A stretch of 40,605 nucleotides of DNA from an uncultured Erysipelotrichaceae bacterium (GCA_910588075.1 CAJUOS010000013.1:1-40605); one strand, 5' to 3'. Shown: positions 24,278 to 33,768, counted from the first letter of the stretch. The notes: generated by a model not told the origin, from the letters alone. Numbers and translations: made by a program.

Positions 24278-25937
24278 ATTTTGGTAATTTGAATGAACTT
24301 TTTAGCGAAACAATTCTATTAAAGATAGGATCATCTTCAGTTGAATCTTTTGTATCAATGCAGAAATATCCATTTCTAACAAATTGGAAAGCATCACCAG
24401 GTTTTGCTTCTTCAATTGATGGTTCAATATAACATTCTTCTACAACTGTTAATGAATTAGGATTAAGATTAACGCTACCATCTTCATTATAAACACCTTT
24501 TTCTTCATCAACTAAATTTTCATATAATCTAACAGTAACTTTTTTAGCTTGTTTCACAGGAACCCAATGGATAGTTCCTTTTACTTTTCTTCCTGTAAAA
24601 CCAGTACCATTTTTTGTAATAGGATCATATGTACAATGAACAACAGTAACTTTTCCATTTTCATCTTTTTCAAAACCAACACATTTAACAAAATAAGCAT
24701 TCATTAAACGTACTTCATTTCCTGGGAATAATCTAAAATATTTTTTAGGTGGTTCTTCCATGAAATCTTCTCTTTCAATCCATAATTCTTTTCCAAAAGG
24801 CACCTTTTTAACACCAAGTTCAGGATTTTCCATATTAACTTGAGCATCTAAATATTCAACTTGGTCTTCTGGATAATTATCAATAACTAATTTAATAGGA
24901 TCTAAAACAGCCATAACTCTTGGAGCTTTTGGTTTTAAATCATTTCTAATGCAATATTCTAACATTGCATAATCAACAGAAGAATTACTTTTAGCAACAC
25001 CAACTAACTCCATAAAGTTCTTTAATGATTCTGGAGTAAAACCTCTTCTTCTTAATGCCGCAATAGTAACAAGACGTGGATCATCCCAACCATCTACAAT
25101 TCCTTGATCAACAAGACGTTTGATATAACGTTTACCAGTAATAACGTTTGTTAAATAAAGTTTAGCAAATTCAATTTGTTTAGGAGGGTGTTCATATTCT
25201 AATTCTTGAACAACCCAATCATATAAAGGTCTGTGATCTTCAAATTCTAAAGTACAAATTGAATGTGTGATTTCTTCAATAGCATCTTCAATTGGATGAG
25301 CAAAATCATACATTGGATAAATACACCAAGTATCTCCTGTATTATGATGAGTCATTCTTGCTACTCTATAAATAACTGGATCACGCATATTGATATTTGG
25401 AGAACTCATATCAATTTTAGCACGTAAAACTTTAGAACCATCTTCAAATTCACCATTTTTCATTCTTTCAAATAAATCTAGATTTTCTTCAATAGATCTT
25501 TCACGATAAGGAGAATTTTTACCAGGTTCAGTTAGAGTTCCACGATAACTTCTTATTTCTTCAGCGCTTAAATCACAAACATATGCTTTTCCTTTTTTAA
25601 TTAATTTGATTGCAGCCTCATACATATCTTGGAAATAGTGAGATGCGAATTTAATTTCACCATCATAATGAGCACCCAACCATTCAACATCAGCAACAAT
25701 GCTTTCAACAAATTCAGTTTTTTCTTTTGTTGGATTTGTATCATCAAATCTTAAATTAAAACTACCATTATATTTTTGGGCTAATCCATAATTTAATAAA
25801 ATAGATTTAGCATGCCCAACATGTAAATAACCATTTGGTTCAGGAGGAAAACGAGTTGCTATTTTTGTGTATTTTCCTTCTTTTAAATCTTGGTCAATAA
25901 TTCTTTCAATAAAATTTTTGTTGATTTCTTTATCCAT
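24276..25937 (-). CDS. glnS: Glutaminyl-tRNA synthetase
   Basis: A 553-residue class I synthetase charging tRNA-Gln directly. The ATP-binding HIGH motif is in PPEPNGYLHVGHAKS, followed by FNLRFDDTNPTKE. The GlnRS-type APRVMAVLDP and the C-terminal anticodon-binding beta-barrel region (KYFRLFPGNEVRLMNAYFV) are present, distinguishing it from GluRS. The KMSKS-equivalent loop reads NVITGKRYIKRL, which is diverged from the common LSKRKL. The start is the ATG ending at 25937, with GGGAGG ahead; a GTG three codons upstream is less likely. It is divergent from ispF-gltX. Many Firmicutes make Gln-tRNA by amidation instead, so glnS is a useful lineage marker. Confidence 0.96.
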   Translation of the reverse strand: MDKEINKNFIERIIDQDLKEGKYTKIATRFPPEPNGYLHVGHAKSILLNYGLAQKYNGSFNLRFDDTNPTKEKTEFVESIVADVEWLGAHYDGEIKFASHYFQDMYEAAIKLIKKGKAYVCDLSAEEIRSYRGTLTEPGKNSPYRERSIEENLDLFERMKNGEFEDGSKVLRAKIDMSSPNINMRDPVIYRVARMTHHNTGDTWCIYPMYDFAHPIEDAIEEITHSICTLEFEDHRPLYDWVVQELEYEHPPKQIEFAKLYLTNVITGKRYIKRLVDQGIVDGWDDPRLVTIAALRRRGFTPESLKNFMELVGVAKSNSSVDYAMLEYCIRNDLKPKAPRVMAVLDPIKLVIDNYPEDQVEYLDAQVNMENPELGVKKVPFGKELWIEREDFMEEPPKKYFRLFPGNEVRLMNAYFVKCVGFEKDENGKVTVVHCTYDPITKNGTGFTGRKVKGTIHWVPVKQAKKVTVRLYENLVDEEKGVYNEDGSVNLNPNSLTVVEECYIEPSIEEAKPGDAFQFVRNGYFCIDTKDSTEDDPIFNRIVSLKSSFKLPK

Positions 25938-26073
25938 AGGATACACCTCCCATATTTATATTCAATAGTTTACCATATTTTTATTAATTATAAAACTATT
26001 AAAAAATAATATTTTGATGTTATCTTTTCTAATCATTTCATTTATGATAAAATATGGCAGGAAGGTGATAATC

Positions 26074-26553
26074 ATGATAAGAATAGGTCAATCTATTGAC
26101 ATTCATCAATTAGTTACTGATAGACCTCTGATTTTAGGTGGAGTTGAGATTCCTCATCATTTAGGACTTAAAGGGCATAGTGATGCTGACTGTTTACTAC
26201 ATGCTATTATAGAGAGTATTATTGGGGCTATGGGACTGGGGGATATTGGTAAACATTTTCCTGATACAGATCCACAATATAAAGGGATTTCTTCAATGAT
26301 TTTGTTGGAAAAAACCTATGAATTGATGAAAAAGGAAGGCTATACTATTGGAAATATTGATAGTCTTATTATGTGTGAAAGACCTAAAATGGCACCACAT
26401 ATTGGAACAATGAGAGAAAATGTGGCGAGAGTTTTACATTGTGATATATCACAGATTAATATTAAAGCAACACGTGGAGAGAAGCTAGGTTTTATTGGTA
26501 GAGAAGAAGGGATAGTTTGTCAAGCTGTTGTATTATTAAATAAGGAAGGATAA
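26074..26553 (+). CDS. ispF: 2-C-methyl-D-erythritol 2,4-cyclodiphosphate synthase
   Basis: A 159-residue IspF of the MEP isoprenoid pathway, which forms the cyclic diphosphate and releases CMP. Metal ligands Asp9 and His11 lie in SIDIHQL and another His in KGHSDADCLLHAI. FPDTDPQYKGISS and the C-terminal TRGEKLGFIGREEGI are diagnostic. The ATG at 26074 gives the normal family length and has AGGAAGGTG ahead; an ATG 60 bases upstream would add a hydrophobic stretch foreign to IspF. gltX follows after three bases. Confidence 0.97.
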   Translation: MIRIGQSIDIHQLVTDRPLILGGVEIPHHLGLKGHSDADCLLHAIIESIIGAMGLGDIGKHFPDTDPQYKGISSMILLEKTYELMKKEGYTIGNIDSLIMCERPKMAPHIGTMRENVARVLHCDISQINIKATRGEKLGFIGREEGIVCQAVVLLNKEG

Positions 26554-26556
26554 TTT

Positions 26557-27978
26557 ATGAGTAAAGTAAGAACAAGATTTGCACCTAGTCCAACTGGGTA
26601 TATGCATATTGGAAATTTAAGAACAGCATTATATGAATATTTGATAGCTAAACATGATAATGGTGATTTCATATTAAGAATCGAAGATACTGATCAAGGT
26701 AGAAAAGTTGAAGATGCTACTGATATGATTTATCGTGTTATGAAGCAAACAGGGTTATCTTATGATGAAGGACCAGATATTCCTGGAGAAGTAGGTCCAT
26801 ATGTTCAATCTGAAAGATTACCAATTTATAAAGAATATGCTGATAAATTGGTAGAATTAGGTGGAGCGCATTATTGTTTCTGTGATGAAGAAATGGTTGA
26901 AGGAGCAAAACAAGAAAGCGAAAATGAAGAATTAGGATATATTGATCCATGTAAAAATATTTCATTAGAGGAAGCAAGAAAAAGAATAGCAGATGGTCAA
27001 AAATATGTTGTTAGACAAACAATTCCAGATACTGGAATCACTTCTTTTGAAGATGAAGTTTATGGACATATTGAAGTAGAAAATGCAGGTTTATCAGAAG
27101 GTGTTTTATTAAAGAGTGATGGATATCCTACTTATAATTTTGCAAATATTGTTGATGATCATTTAATGAAGATTACACATGTTGTAAGAGGAAATGAATA
27201 TTTATCATCAACTCCTAAATATAATTTGATTTATCAAGCCTTTGGTTGGGAAGTTCCTACATATATTCATTGTCCACCAGTTATGAAAGATGAAAAACAT
27301 AAATTAAGTAAACGTAATGGAGATGCTTCTTATCAAGATTTAATTGAAAAAGGATTTTTAAATGAAGCTATTCTTAATTATATTGCATTACTTGGTTGGT
27401 CACCAGATGGAGAAAAAGAATTATTAACATTAGATGATTTAATTCAAGAATTTGATGTTAAACGTATTTCAAAGTCAGGAGCAATCTTTGATATTAATAA
27501 ATTAAAATGGATGAATAGTCAATATTTAAAGAATAAATCTACTGAGGAATTGGTTCAATTATGTCAACCATTCTTAGAAAAAGCATATGATTTATCAAGT
27601 AAAGATCAAAAATGGATTGAAAATCTCATTGTTGTCCATAAAGATCATATTTCATATGGAGAAGAAATTATTGAACAAGTTCAATTGTTTTTTGAAGATG
27701 AAATTCATCCAGATGAAGAAGCACAAGAATTTATGCAAGATGAAGCTATTCCAAATACATTAAAAGTATTCAAAGCACATTTAGAACAGTTATCTGATGA
27801 AGAATTTACAGAGCAAAACATTTTTGCATGTATTAAGGCTACTCAAAAAGAAGCAAAAGCAAAAGGAAAAATGTTGTATATGCCAATTAGAATAGCAACA
27901 ACAGGTATTATGCATGGACCTGATTTAGCAAGTTCTATTATGTTGTTAGGAAAAGAAAAAGTATTATCTAGATTATAA
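26557..27978 (+). CDS. gltX: Glutamyl-tRNA synthetase
   Basis: A 473-residue class I synthetase. The HIGH motif reads HIGN in RFAPSPTGYMHIGNLRTALY, and the KMSKS motif reads KLSKR in DEKHKLSKRNGDAS. RIEDTDQGR is diagnostic. Length is standard. The ispF-gltX order is common in Firmicutes. As glnS is also present, this enzyme is probably the discriminating type that charges only tRNA-Glu, but that is inference. Confidence 0.97.
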   Translation: MSKVRTRFAPSPTGYMHIGNLRTALYEYLIAKHDNGDFILRIEDTDQGRKVEDATDMIYRVMKQTGLSYDEGPDIPGEVGPYVQSERLPIYKEYADKLVELGGAHYCFCDEEMVEGAKQESENEELGYIDPCKNISLEEARKRIADGQKYVVRQTIPDTGITSFEDEVYGHIEVENAGLSEGVLLKSDGYPTYNFANIVDDHLMKITHVVRGNEYLSSTPKYNLIYQAFGWEVPTYIHCPPVMKDEKHKLSKRNGDASYQDLIEKGFLNEAILNYIALLGWSPDGEKELLTLDDLIQEFDVKRISKSGAIFDINKLKWMNSQYLKNKSTEELVQLCQPFLEKAYDLSSKDQKWIENLIVVHKDHISYGEEIIEQVQLFFEDEIHPDEEAQEFMQDEAIPNTLKVFKAHLEQLSDEEFTEQNIFACIKATQKEAKAKGKMLYMPIRIATTGIMHGPDLASSIMLLGKEKVLSRL

Positions 27979-27985
27979 CAAATAT

Positions 27986-28022
27986 AAAAATAGTGAAATG
28001 GAGATACCTTTCACTATTTTTT
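27986..28022. terminator. Bidirectional terminator between gltX and the epimerase gene
   Basis: AATAGTGAAA / TTTCACTATT flanked by A and T runs; serves the convergent genes on both sides. Confidence 0.85.
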
Positions 28023-28044
28023 AGTATGAATAAATAATATTTTA

Positions 28045-28698
28045 TTATAATTCTCTTAATTCTTTACAAATTTCTTGATAACTTTTGTCTTTTCCAAATA
28101 ATGCACTTGTTCCTAATATGAATCCACTGACTCCTATTGCTGAAAGCTCCTTGATTTTCTCTGGTGAACATGCTCCATCTATCATCACTTTATAGCCTCC
28201 ATAGTTCTTCGCTTCTTCTACAAATTTCTTAAACTTTGGTGTTACAAAATCTAAATACTTTTGCCCTGCAAATCCTGGATTTACACTCATAATCATGACA
28301 TATTCACATAGATGTAATACTTCTTTAACTGATTCAAATGATGTTCCTGGATTAATAGCAATTCCTGCTTTAGCTCCAAGATCTTTGATCATTTGTAAAG
28401 TTCTTGTGATATGAGGATCAGTTTCAGGATGAACATAAACAATAGATGCTCCAAGTTTGATAAACTTTTCAACATAAGCACTAGGATTGGTTACCATCAA
28501 ATGGACATCACAAGATTTTGTTGTATTTTTACAAATATATTCAATATCTTGTAACCCCATACCAAAGTTAGGAACAAAGTTACCATCCATCACATCAAGA
28601 TGAAAGATATCAAAACCAGCCTCTTCTAAATCTTTAACTTCCTTTCCCAAATTTTCAAAATTCGCACACATCATACTTGGACATAATATTTTCTTCAT
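28045..28698 (-). CDS. Ribulose-phosphate 3-epimerase family protein (RPE or allulose-6-phosphate epimerase type)
   Basis: A 217-residue TIM barrel. Conserved motifs are FHLDVMDGNFVPN (metal ligand and catalytic Asp), CDVHLMV, MSVNPGFAGQ and the second catalytic Asp in VMIDGACS, ending with the phosphate site GTSALF. The opening CPSMMCANF and VHPETD are closer to my memory of AlsE (allulose-6-phosphate 3-epimerase) than to Rpe, so it may serve sugar catabolism. The start at 28698 has AAGGAG eight or so bases upstream; a longer frame overlaps the MATE gene. Lies 26 bases after the MATE gene and downstream of the SIS gene, all on the minus strand. Confidence 0.85.
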   Translation of the reverse strand: MKKILCPSMMCANFENLGKEVKDLEEAGFDIFHLDVMDGNFVPNFGMGLQDIEYICKNTTKSCDVHLMVTNPSAYVEKFIKLGASIVYVHPETDPHITRTLQMIKDLGAKAGIAINPGTSFESVKEVLHLCEYVMIMSVNPGFAGQKYLDFVTPKFKKFVEEAKNYGGYKVMIDGACSPEKIKELSAIGVSGFILGTSALFGKDKSYQEICKELREL

Positions 28699-28724
28699 TT
28701 TATTTAAACTCCTTATATTTTTAT

Positions 28725-30068
28725 TTAAACAAGGGCATGTAACCATTTTTTGGTTTTTAATCTTTTCATCCCTAATATTAAGCGTACCAGTTGTTCAATT
28801 TGACTTACTAATATAATTATGACAATATTATCTATATGTAATAGACAAATCATAAAAAATGTAGAAACTAATCCGATGCTCCATAAAATAACAGAATCAA
28901 GAAATGTTAAATATTTAGAGTCTCCACCTGCCCTTAATGCTGAGAAAATAACAACATTAAATAATCTAAAAGCAATTCTAATTGATAAAACTCTTATAAT
29001 TGCTATAGCAAGATATATTTGTTTTGGAGACTGCACTTCAAATAATTTAATGATTTGTGGAGCAAATAATAACAATGCAATGATAATAATACAAGAAAGT
29101 ATACCTGTCATTCCAAAGAAATAATTGACTTCTTTTTCTGCATAATTATAATTTTCTTTACCTAATTCTAAACCAATCATAGAAGTAGAAGCATCACTCA
29201 TTGCATTAACAATTGTATAAAAAACATTAACAATTTGATTTCCTATATAATAACAATCCATTACATTTTTACCTAATAATCCATAAGCAACAATAAATAA
29301 ACTATTACCAACACTAAATAGAGTTTCATTGATAATTAATGGAATAACTTTTATATAGATTCTTTTTATAAAAGAAAAAGGAATCTTAAAAAGTTCAAAA
29401 ATCGAACCAATAAAAGGTTGGTGAGATATAATGGAATATAACAGATATAAAATGAATGATATTGCTTGACTTAATAATAAACTTATAGCAGCACCTTTTA
29501 TTCCAAAACATAATTGAAACATAAACAATTGATTAAAAAAGATATGTAAAACAGTTGTAATAATACTGATAAGCAAAGGAATATATGTCTTTTGGACACT
29601 ATGATATGCAAAAGTAAAACTTAATACAAGGGAAGTAAAAATATAAGAAAAACATGCAATTTCAATATATTCCAAAGCATTTGCAATAACAGTTTCGTTT
29701 TGAATAAAGATACCAAGTAGTTGTTTATTTAAGATAAAAACAAGAACAATCCAAAATAATGCATTAAAAGTAACGCTTATTAAACTTAATCCAAAGCTTC
29801 TTTTCATATTTTGATAATCGTTAGCTCCAAAGTATTGAACAATAAATATATTAATACCTGCTGCAATACCAAATGCAATACCTTGCATTAATGCATCAAT
29901 TTGTAAGGCTGTTCCAATGGCAGAAATACAATCTATTTGGGAAGCCATCATTGTATCTATAAAACTACTAATACTTGTAATAATGGATTGAATAGCAATA
30001 GGAAACATAATAAGACCTGTACGCTTATAAAAAGTTACATTACTAAAATATTTTTTAAAAAATAACAT
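28725..30068 (-). CDS. MATE-family multidrug/toxin efflux protein
   Basis: A 447-residue polytopic protein with about twelve hydrophobic segments. Early FPIAIQSIITSISSFIDTMMAS and mid-protein NAMSDASTSMIGLELGKENYNYAEK are typical MatE domain stretches. It exports cationic compounds by Na+ or H+ antiport in characterised members. The ATG ending at 30068 follows AAAGGAG. Only a terminator-like hairpin separates it from the SIS gene, so it probably depends partly on readthrough from that promoter. Confidence 0.9.
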   Translation of the reverse strand: MLFFKKYFSNVTFYKRTGLIMFPIAIQSIITSISSFIDTMMASQIDCISAIGTALQIDALMQGIAFGIAAGINIFIVQYFGANDYQNMKRSFGLSLISVTFNALFWIVLVFILNKQLLGIFIQNETVIANALEYIEIACFSYIFTSLVLSFTFAYHSVQKTYIPLLISIITTVLHIFFNQLFMFQLCFGIKGAAISLLLSQAISFILYLLYSIISHQPFIGSIFELFKIPFSFIKRIYIKVIPLIINETLFSVGNSLFIVAYGLLGKNVMDCYYIGNQIVNVFYTIVNAMSDASTSMIGLELGKENYNYAEKEVNYFFGMTGILSCIIIIALLLFAPQIIKLFEVQSPKQIYLAIAIIRVLSIRIAFRLFNVVIFSALRAGGDSKYLTFLDSVILWSIGLVSTFFMICLLHIDNIVIIILVSQIEQLVRLILGMKRLKTKKWLHALV

Positions 30069-30081
30069 AGAACTCCTTTCT

Positions 30082-30110
30082 AAAAGAAAAAGCACTTATA
30101 CAGTGCTTTT
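30082..30110 (-). terminator. Hairpin between the SIS and MATE genes
   Basis: AAAGCACT / AGTGCTTT around TATAC; on the minus strand a T-run follows. It likely reduces rather than abolishes transcription into the MATE gene, since little space remains for another promoter. Confidence 0.75.
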
Positions 30111-30131
30111 CAATAAAATTAATAAGAGAGG

Positions 30132-31214
30132 TTATTTATCATAGACATAACTTTGCATTTTTTTATGAAAATCAGGATCACTTGGAATATTAGCATCAAT
30201 TCCTAAGTCCGCAGAACAACATCTTGCAAAAACTTGAAGAGGAACAATATATTCTAATACAGCAAAATCTTTATCATTTGTAAATGGGAAAGTAAAATCA
30301 CTTTCATTATTATTTTCATTAGAAATTAAGAAACAATGTGCATGACGTTCTTCTTCAAAATACCTTTTCAATTTTTTAGTTCTCTCAAAATATTGTCCAG
30401 CAACCCCTAAATAAAACATATAAGTATTTTCATCAATACAATGATAAATACCATGCATAAACTCTTCTAATTCATAACATTGAGTACTGTATCTTACAGA
30501 TTCTGATATTTTTAATGTTCCTTCTAACATTGCAGAAACACAATTTTCATATCCTATAATATATAAGCGTCTACATTTCAGCAAATCCTCTTTATTATTT
30601 TGATACCATTGTTTTGCTTTGTTTGCTATTTCTGGAATGTTATCAGAGCTTTTTAACATACGTTGAATATAATCATCATAAATATCTTGAGTAATCTTAT
30701 TTTGTTTTAAAGCAATCTTTAATCCTAAAATAACAAGAGTTACAATAGAACAAATATATCCTTTTGTTTTAGGACCAGCATATTCAATCGGCATATCAAT
30801 AAATAATTGTTGGTCAGCATGTTCTAAGATAGGTGTATCTCTTTCGGCGGTTACAGCTATTGTTGCGAAACCAGCATTTCGTGCTTTGTCTAATCCAGCT
30901 ATTGTTGAGGCAGACATACCAGCATGAGAAATTCCAATAACTAAAGTATTTTTATTAAAAATTAATTCATCTTTAAAGGGAATAGGATAGGATTGAAAAA
31001 CCTTAATCCCTAAAACATTTTCAATAATAGGCTTAGCTGCAACAGCCGCGTGATAAGATGTACCTGATCCAATAATATAAATTTGTTCAATGGTTTTGTT
31101 AGAAATATATTCTATAGTAGATTGAAAAATTTCTTCTTGGTTTTCAACAATATTTCTAACAGCTTGTTTTGATTCTAAGATATATGTATACATATCCCAT
31201 TTTTTATCATTCAT
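30132..31214 (-). CDS. SIS-domain sugar-phosphate isomerase/deglycase
   Basis: A 360-residue protein with two SIS domains. The first contains IIGSGTSYHAA and ISHAGMSASTIAGLDKARN. The second contains YIIGYENCVSAMLEGTLKISE and a Glu-His pair in CYELEEFMHGIYH, at the position of the GlmS-type catalytic EE-HG segment. There is no glutaminase domain, so it resembles GlmS-like deaminases or deglycases (AgaS, FrlB, GfrF) acting on amino-sugar or Amadori-product phosphates. The ATG ending at 31214 is preferred, with GGAGAG upstream; a six-residue longer start covers the RBS. Beside it lie a GntR/UTRA regulator and a mannose-family PTS, the gene set of glucoselysine/fructoselysine systems. Which substrate it uses is undetermined. 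Confidence 0.82.
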   Translation of the reverse strand: MNDKKWDMYTYILESKQAVRNIVENQEEIFQSTIEYISNKTIEQIYIIGSGTSYHAAVAAKPIIENVLGIKVFQSYPIPFKDELIFNKNTLVIGISHAGMSASTIAGLDKARNAGFATIAVTAERDTPILEHADQQLFIDMPIEYAGPKTKGYICSIVTLVILGLKIALKQNKITQDIYDDYIQRMLKSSDNIPEIANKAKQWYQNNKEDLLKCRRLYIIGYENCVSAMLEGTLKISESVRYSTQCYELEEFMHGIYHCIDENTYMFYLGVAGQYFERTKKLKRYFEEERHAHCFLISNENNNESDFTFPFTNDKDFAVLEYIVPLQVFARCCSADLGIDANIPSDPDFHKKMQSYVYDK

Positions 31215-31229
31215 AATTTTCTCTCCTTT

Positions 31230-31272
31230 CATTTATATATACATTATATTTAAATATATATATAAATGTCAA
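31230..31272 (-). promoter_or_regulatory. Promoter of the SIS gene with flanking 12-bp inverted repeat (candidate GntR operator)
   Basis: On the minus strand TTGACA (31267-31272), an 18-base spacer and TATAAT (31243-31248). A perfect inverted repeat CATTTATATATA (31230-31241) / TATATATAAATG (31257-31268) overlaps the -35 edge and surrounds the -10. A repressor dimer here would block RNA polymerase. The link to the adjacent GntR protein is inference. Confidence 0.65.
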
Positions 31273-31306
31273 GAGAAATATATGTTTGTTTAGCATCCAC
31301 AAAAAC

Positions 31307-31335
31307 TTTACAATAATTGTTATTCTATGTAAAAT
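31307..31335 (+). promoter_or_regulatory. Promoter of the GntR gene
   Basis: TTTACA (31307-31312), 17 bases, TAAAAT (31330-31335). Confidence 0.6.
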
Positions 31336-31351
31336 AGAAAATGGTGATATC

Positions 31352-32074
31352 ATGAAAGAAAAAGCAAGATATATTTTAGTGGAAGAGTATATAAGAAATT
31401 TAATAAATAATGGAAAGCTGAAAAAGGGTGATCAATTAGAAACGGAAGTACAATTAGCAAAAAGGTTTAATGTTAGTCGTTTAACAGTTAATAAGGCAAT
31501 TTCAAGATTAGCTACTGAAGGAATTATAGAACGTATACCTGGAAAGGGATCGTTTGTTAAACGAACATTGTTTTTTGCTGATTATAAAATGGTGGGAAGC
31601 TTTACACATTATATGGAATCGCAAAACAAGGTACCTGATTCAAAACTTTTAGAATATAAAATCTATGATTCCAAGGATATTCCTAATGTTGCAAGTTATT
31701 TGGAATTAAAAGAAGATGAAAAAATACAATATTTTGTAAAAGTAAGGACTGCTGATGGAGAACCAATTGCTATCATGACCTCATACGTACCTGCAAAGTT
31801 GGTTCCCTCATTTGATATATCTGTATTATCTGGCTCTCTCTATGATTATTATGATCAATTAGGTTTGCCTCGTTTAAGGACAAAATCAAGATTTACTGCT
31901 ATTCCATCTGATGAATATTTATCAGAACATTTAGAGGTAGAAAAAAATACGGCGTTATTAAAACATGATCATATTACATATACAATAGATAATGCTCCAT
32001 TAGAATATTGTGTTGCTATATATATTGGTTATAAATATGCATATGAAATAGAAGATTTAAGGGTTAAACAGTAA
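31352..32074 (+). CDS. GntR-family (HutC/UTRA) transcriptional regulator
   Basis: A 240-residue regulator. The N-terminal GntR winged helix (about 1-70) has LKKGDQLETEVQLAKRFNVSRLTVNKAISRLATEGIIERIPGKGSFV-like order, typical of the family. The C-terminal UTRA ligand domain (about 90-235) usually binds a sugar phosphate or histidine-pathway effector. The ATG at 31352 is chosen because the HTH motif starts right there and GGTGAT lies upstream. It sits between the SIS gene (divergent) and the PTS operon (downstream), whose promoters carry similar AT-rich elements, so it probably represses both. Confidence 0.92.
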   Translation: MKEKARYILVEEYIRNLINNGKLKKGDQLETEVQLAKRFNVSRLTVNKAISRLATEGIIERIPGKGSFVKRTLFFADYKMVGSFTHYMESQNKVPDSKLLEYKIYDSKDIPNVASYLELKEDEKIQYFVKVRTADGEPIAIMTSYVPAKLVPSFDISVLSGSLYDYYDQLGLPRLRTKSRFTAIPSDEYLSEHLEVEKNTALLKHDHITYTIDNAPLEYCVAIYIGYKYAYEIEDLRVKQ

Positions 32075-32101
32075 AAGGACATCTAATGATGTCTTTTTTT
32101 T
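32074..32101 (+). terminator. Terminator after the GntR gene
   Basis: AAGGACATC-TAAT-GATGTC followed by eight T. Confidence 0.85.
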
Positions 32102-32132
32102 GTTAAAAAATTTTATAGATAAAATAAAATTG

Positions 32133-32176
32133 TTGACACAAATATATATATGTTATTATAATAATATATATACAAA
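32133..32176 (+). promoter_or_regulatory. Sigma-A promoter and candidate operator of PTS system 2
   Basis: TTGACA (32133-32138), 18 bases, TATAAT (32157-32162). The spacer and the region after the -10 hold ACAAATATATATATG and ATATATATACAAAT, similar to the SIS promoter arms. There is no -24/-12 element here, in contrast to PTS system 1. Confidence 0.65.
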
Positions 32177-32195
32177 TTATGAAGGAGGAAATGTT

Positions 32196-32942
32196 ATGAG
32201 CACATTAATGATTGCAATTATCTTGACTTTATTTGTCGTGATAATGACATTTGACTATTGGTCAGAATTAGGTTTGTACTGTCCATTAGTTTGTGGTGTA
32301 TTTACAGGATTTGTTGTAGGAGATATTCAATTAGGATTTCAAGTAGGTTCTGTATGTACATTAATGAATTTAGGTTTTTATAATTTTGGTGGAGCAACAA
32401 CGCCTGACTATCAAATTGGAGCTATTTTAGGTGTGGTTTCAGCTAGCAAAACAGGGGATTATAATGTTGGGTTATTAGTAGCTACATCATTAAGTTTATT
32501 TGTTATGCAATTAAATATTTTGGGAAGAACATTAAATACTTTCTTTTTGCATAAAGCCGAAAATGCTTTAAAGTCTAATAATATTAAAGCATTTGAAAGA
32601 TTTCATGTTATGGGGATTATTCCATGGATGATAGCAAATGCTTTACCAATTTTTGTTGGAATTATGTTAAGTGATTATTTAACAGTTATTTCTGATTTTG
32701 CTGCATCTGCTCAATGGTTCTCTAATGGATTACAAATTGTTGGAGGAGCATTACCTGCAATTGGATTTGCATTATTATTATCATATATGGATTTGAAGAA
32801 GTATTGGCCATTCATGGTTATTGGATATGCATTGTTCTCATTTGCTAATGTGCCTGTGTTAGGTTTGGCTATTTTGGGAGCTGCATTTGGATATATGTAT
32901 ATTACTGTAGGCAAGAAAGAAGGTGCTTCTAATGGAAACTAG
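32196..32942 (+). CDS. PTS EIIC component, sorbose/mannose family (system 2)
   Basis: A 248-residue multi-pass membrane protein, EII-Sor type. CGVFTGFVVGDIQLGFQVG corresponds to the same region as in system 1. The ATG at 32196 follows GGAGG with proper spacing; a longer upstream frame runs through the promoter and is not used. First gene of the order C-D-A-B. The overlap with EIID is 11 bases. Confidence 0.9.
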   Translation: MSTLMIAIILTLFVVIMTFDYWSELGLYCPLVCGVFTGFVVGDIQLGFQVGSVCTLMNLGFYNFGGATTPDYQIGAILGVVSASKTGDYNVGLLVATSLSLFVMQLNILGRTLNTFFLHKAENALKSNNIKAFERFHVMGIIPWMIANALPIFVGIMLSDYLTVISDFAASAQWFSNGLQIVGGALPAIGFALLLSYMDLKKYWPFMVIGYALFSFANVPVLGLAILGAAFGYMYITVGKKEGASNGN

Positions 32943-33762
32943 AACAATTTCTAAAAGAGCGTTAAATAAAACAAGATTACGTCATAATTTAGCTTTACAA
33001 TGGTGTATGAATTATGAAAAAATGCAAGGAAGTGGATTTGCATTTGGAATGGTTCCTGTTATTAAAGATTTATATGGAACTGAAGAAGAACAATGTCAAC
33101 ATTTATTAAGACATGCACAATTTTATAATTGTCATCCAGCTGGTTCAGCAGCTATATGTGGAATTGCATGTGCATTGGAAGAAAACGGACAAAGTGATAC
33201 TGCTGATAGCATTAAAGTTGCTTTAATGGGTCCACTAGCAAGTGTTGGAGATACAATTCAAGGAGTTTTGGTTAAACCACTAGTCAGTTTGATTGGAGCA
33301 GGAATGGCTGCTGAAGGAAATTGGTTATCAATTTTAATGGTAACATTACCTATGTTGGCTTGCTTTTTTGCAAGATGGCCAGCATTCAATATTGGATATA
33401 AACAATCTTTAAATTTATTGAATAATATGCAAAGTGCATTTTCGTTTGATAAATTACAAGAACTTGCAAGTGTTTTAGGATTAACTGTTATTGGAGGATT
33501 TATTCCTAGTATACTTGGATCAAGATTACAAATAGGATTTGAAATGGTCAAATCTATTACTGATCCAAATACTGGAGAAGCAGTTGAACAAGCATTTAAG
33601 TTACAAGAGTCTTTAGATTCTTTATTACCTTATATGTTACCAATTCTATTTGTTGGTTTATGTTATTATTTATTAAAAAAGAAAAAAATGACACCTGTTA
33701 AAGTTATTCTTATCATTGCAGTTATTACATTTATATTAGGTGCAACTGGTATTATGGTGTAA
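32932..33762 (+). CDS. PTS EIID component, mannose family (system 2)
   Basis: A 276-residue EIID with NYEKMQGSGFAFGMVPV near residue 35-50 and LMGPLASVGDTIQGVLVKP in the middle. Charged LLKKKKMTP precedes the last hydrophobic helix, as in the system 1 paralogue. ATG at 32932 is used, with an AAGAAAGAAGG Shine-Dalgarno inside EIIC. Six bases separate it from EIIA. Confidence 0.9.
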   Translation: METRTISKRALNKTRLRHNLALQWCMNYEKMQGSGFAFGMVPVIKDLYGTEEEQCQHLLRHAQFYNCHPAGSAAICGIACALEENGQSDTADSIKVALMGPLASVGDTIQGVLVKPLVSLIGAGMAAEGNWLSILMVTLPMLACFFARWPAFNIGYKQSLNLLNNMQSAFSFDKLQELASVLGLTVIGGFIPSILGSRLQIGFEMVKSITDPNTGEAVEQAFKLQESLDSLLPYMLPILFVGLCYYLLKKKKMTPVKVILIIAVITFILGATGIMV

Positions 33763-33768
33763 TTAATT

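Noticed and set aside
26391..26410. TGGCACCAC in ispF as a sigma-54 element
   Set aside because: No TTGC block at the right distance and no gene start follows in a sensible place.
32133..32162. Sigma-54 control of PTS system 2
   Set aside because: TTGACACAAATAT resembles a -24 element superficially but lacks GG and TTGC, and a good -35/-10 pair is present.
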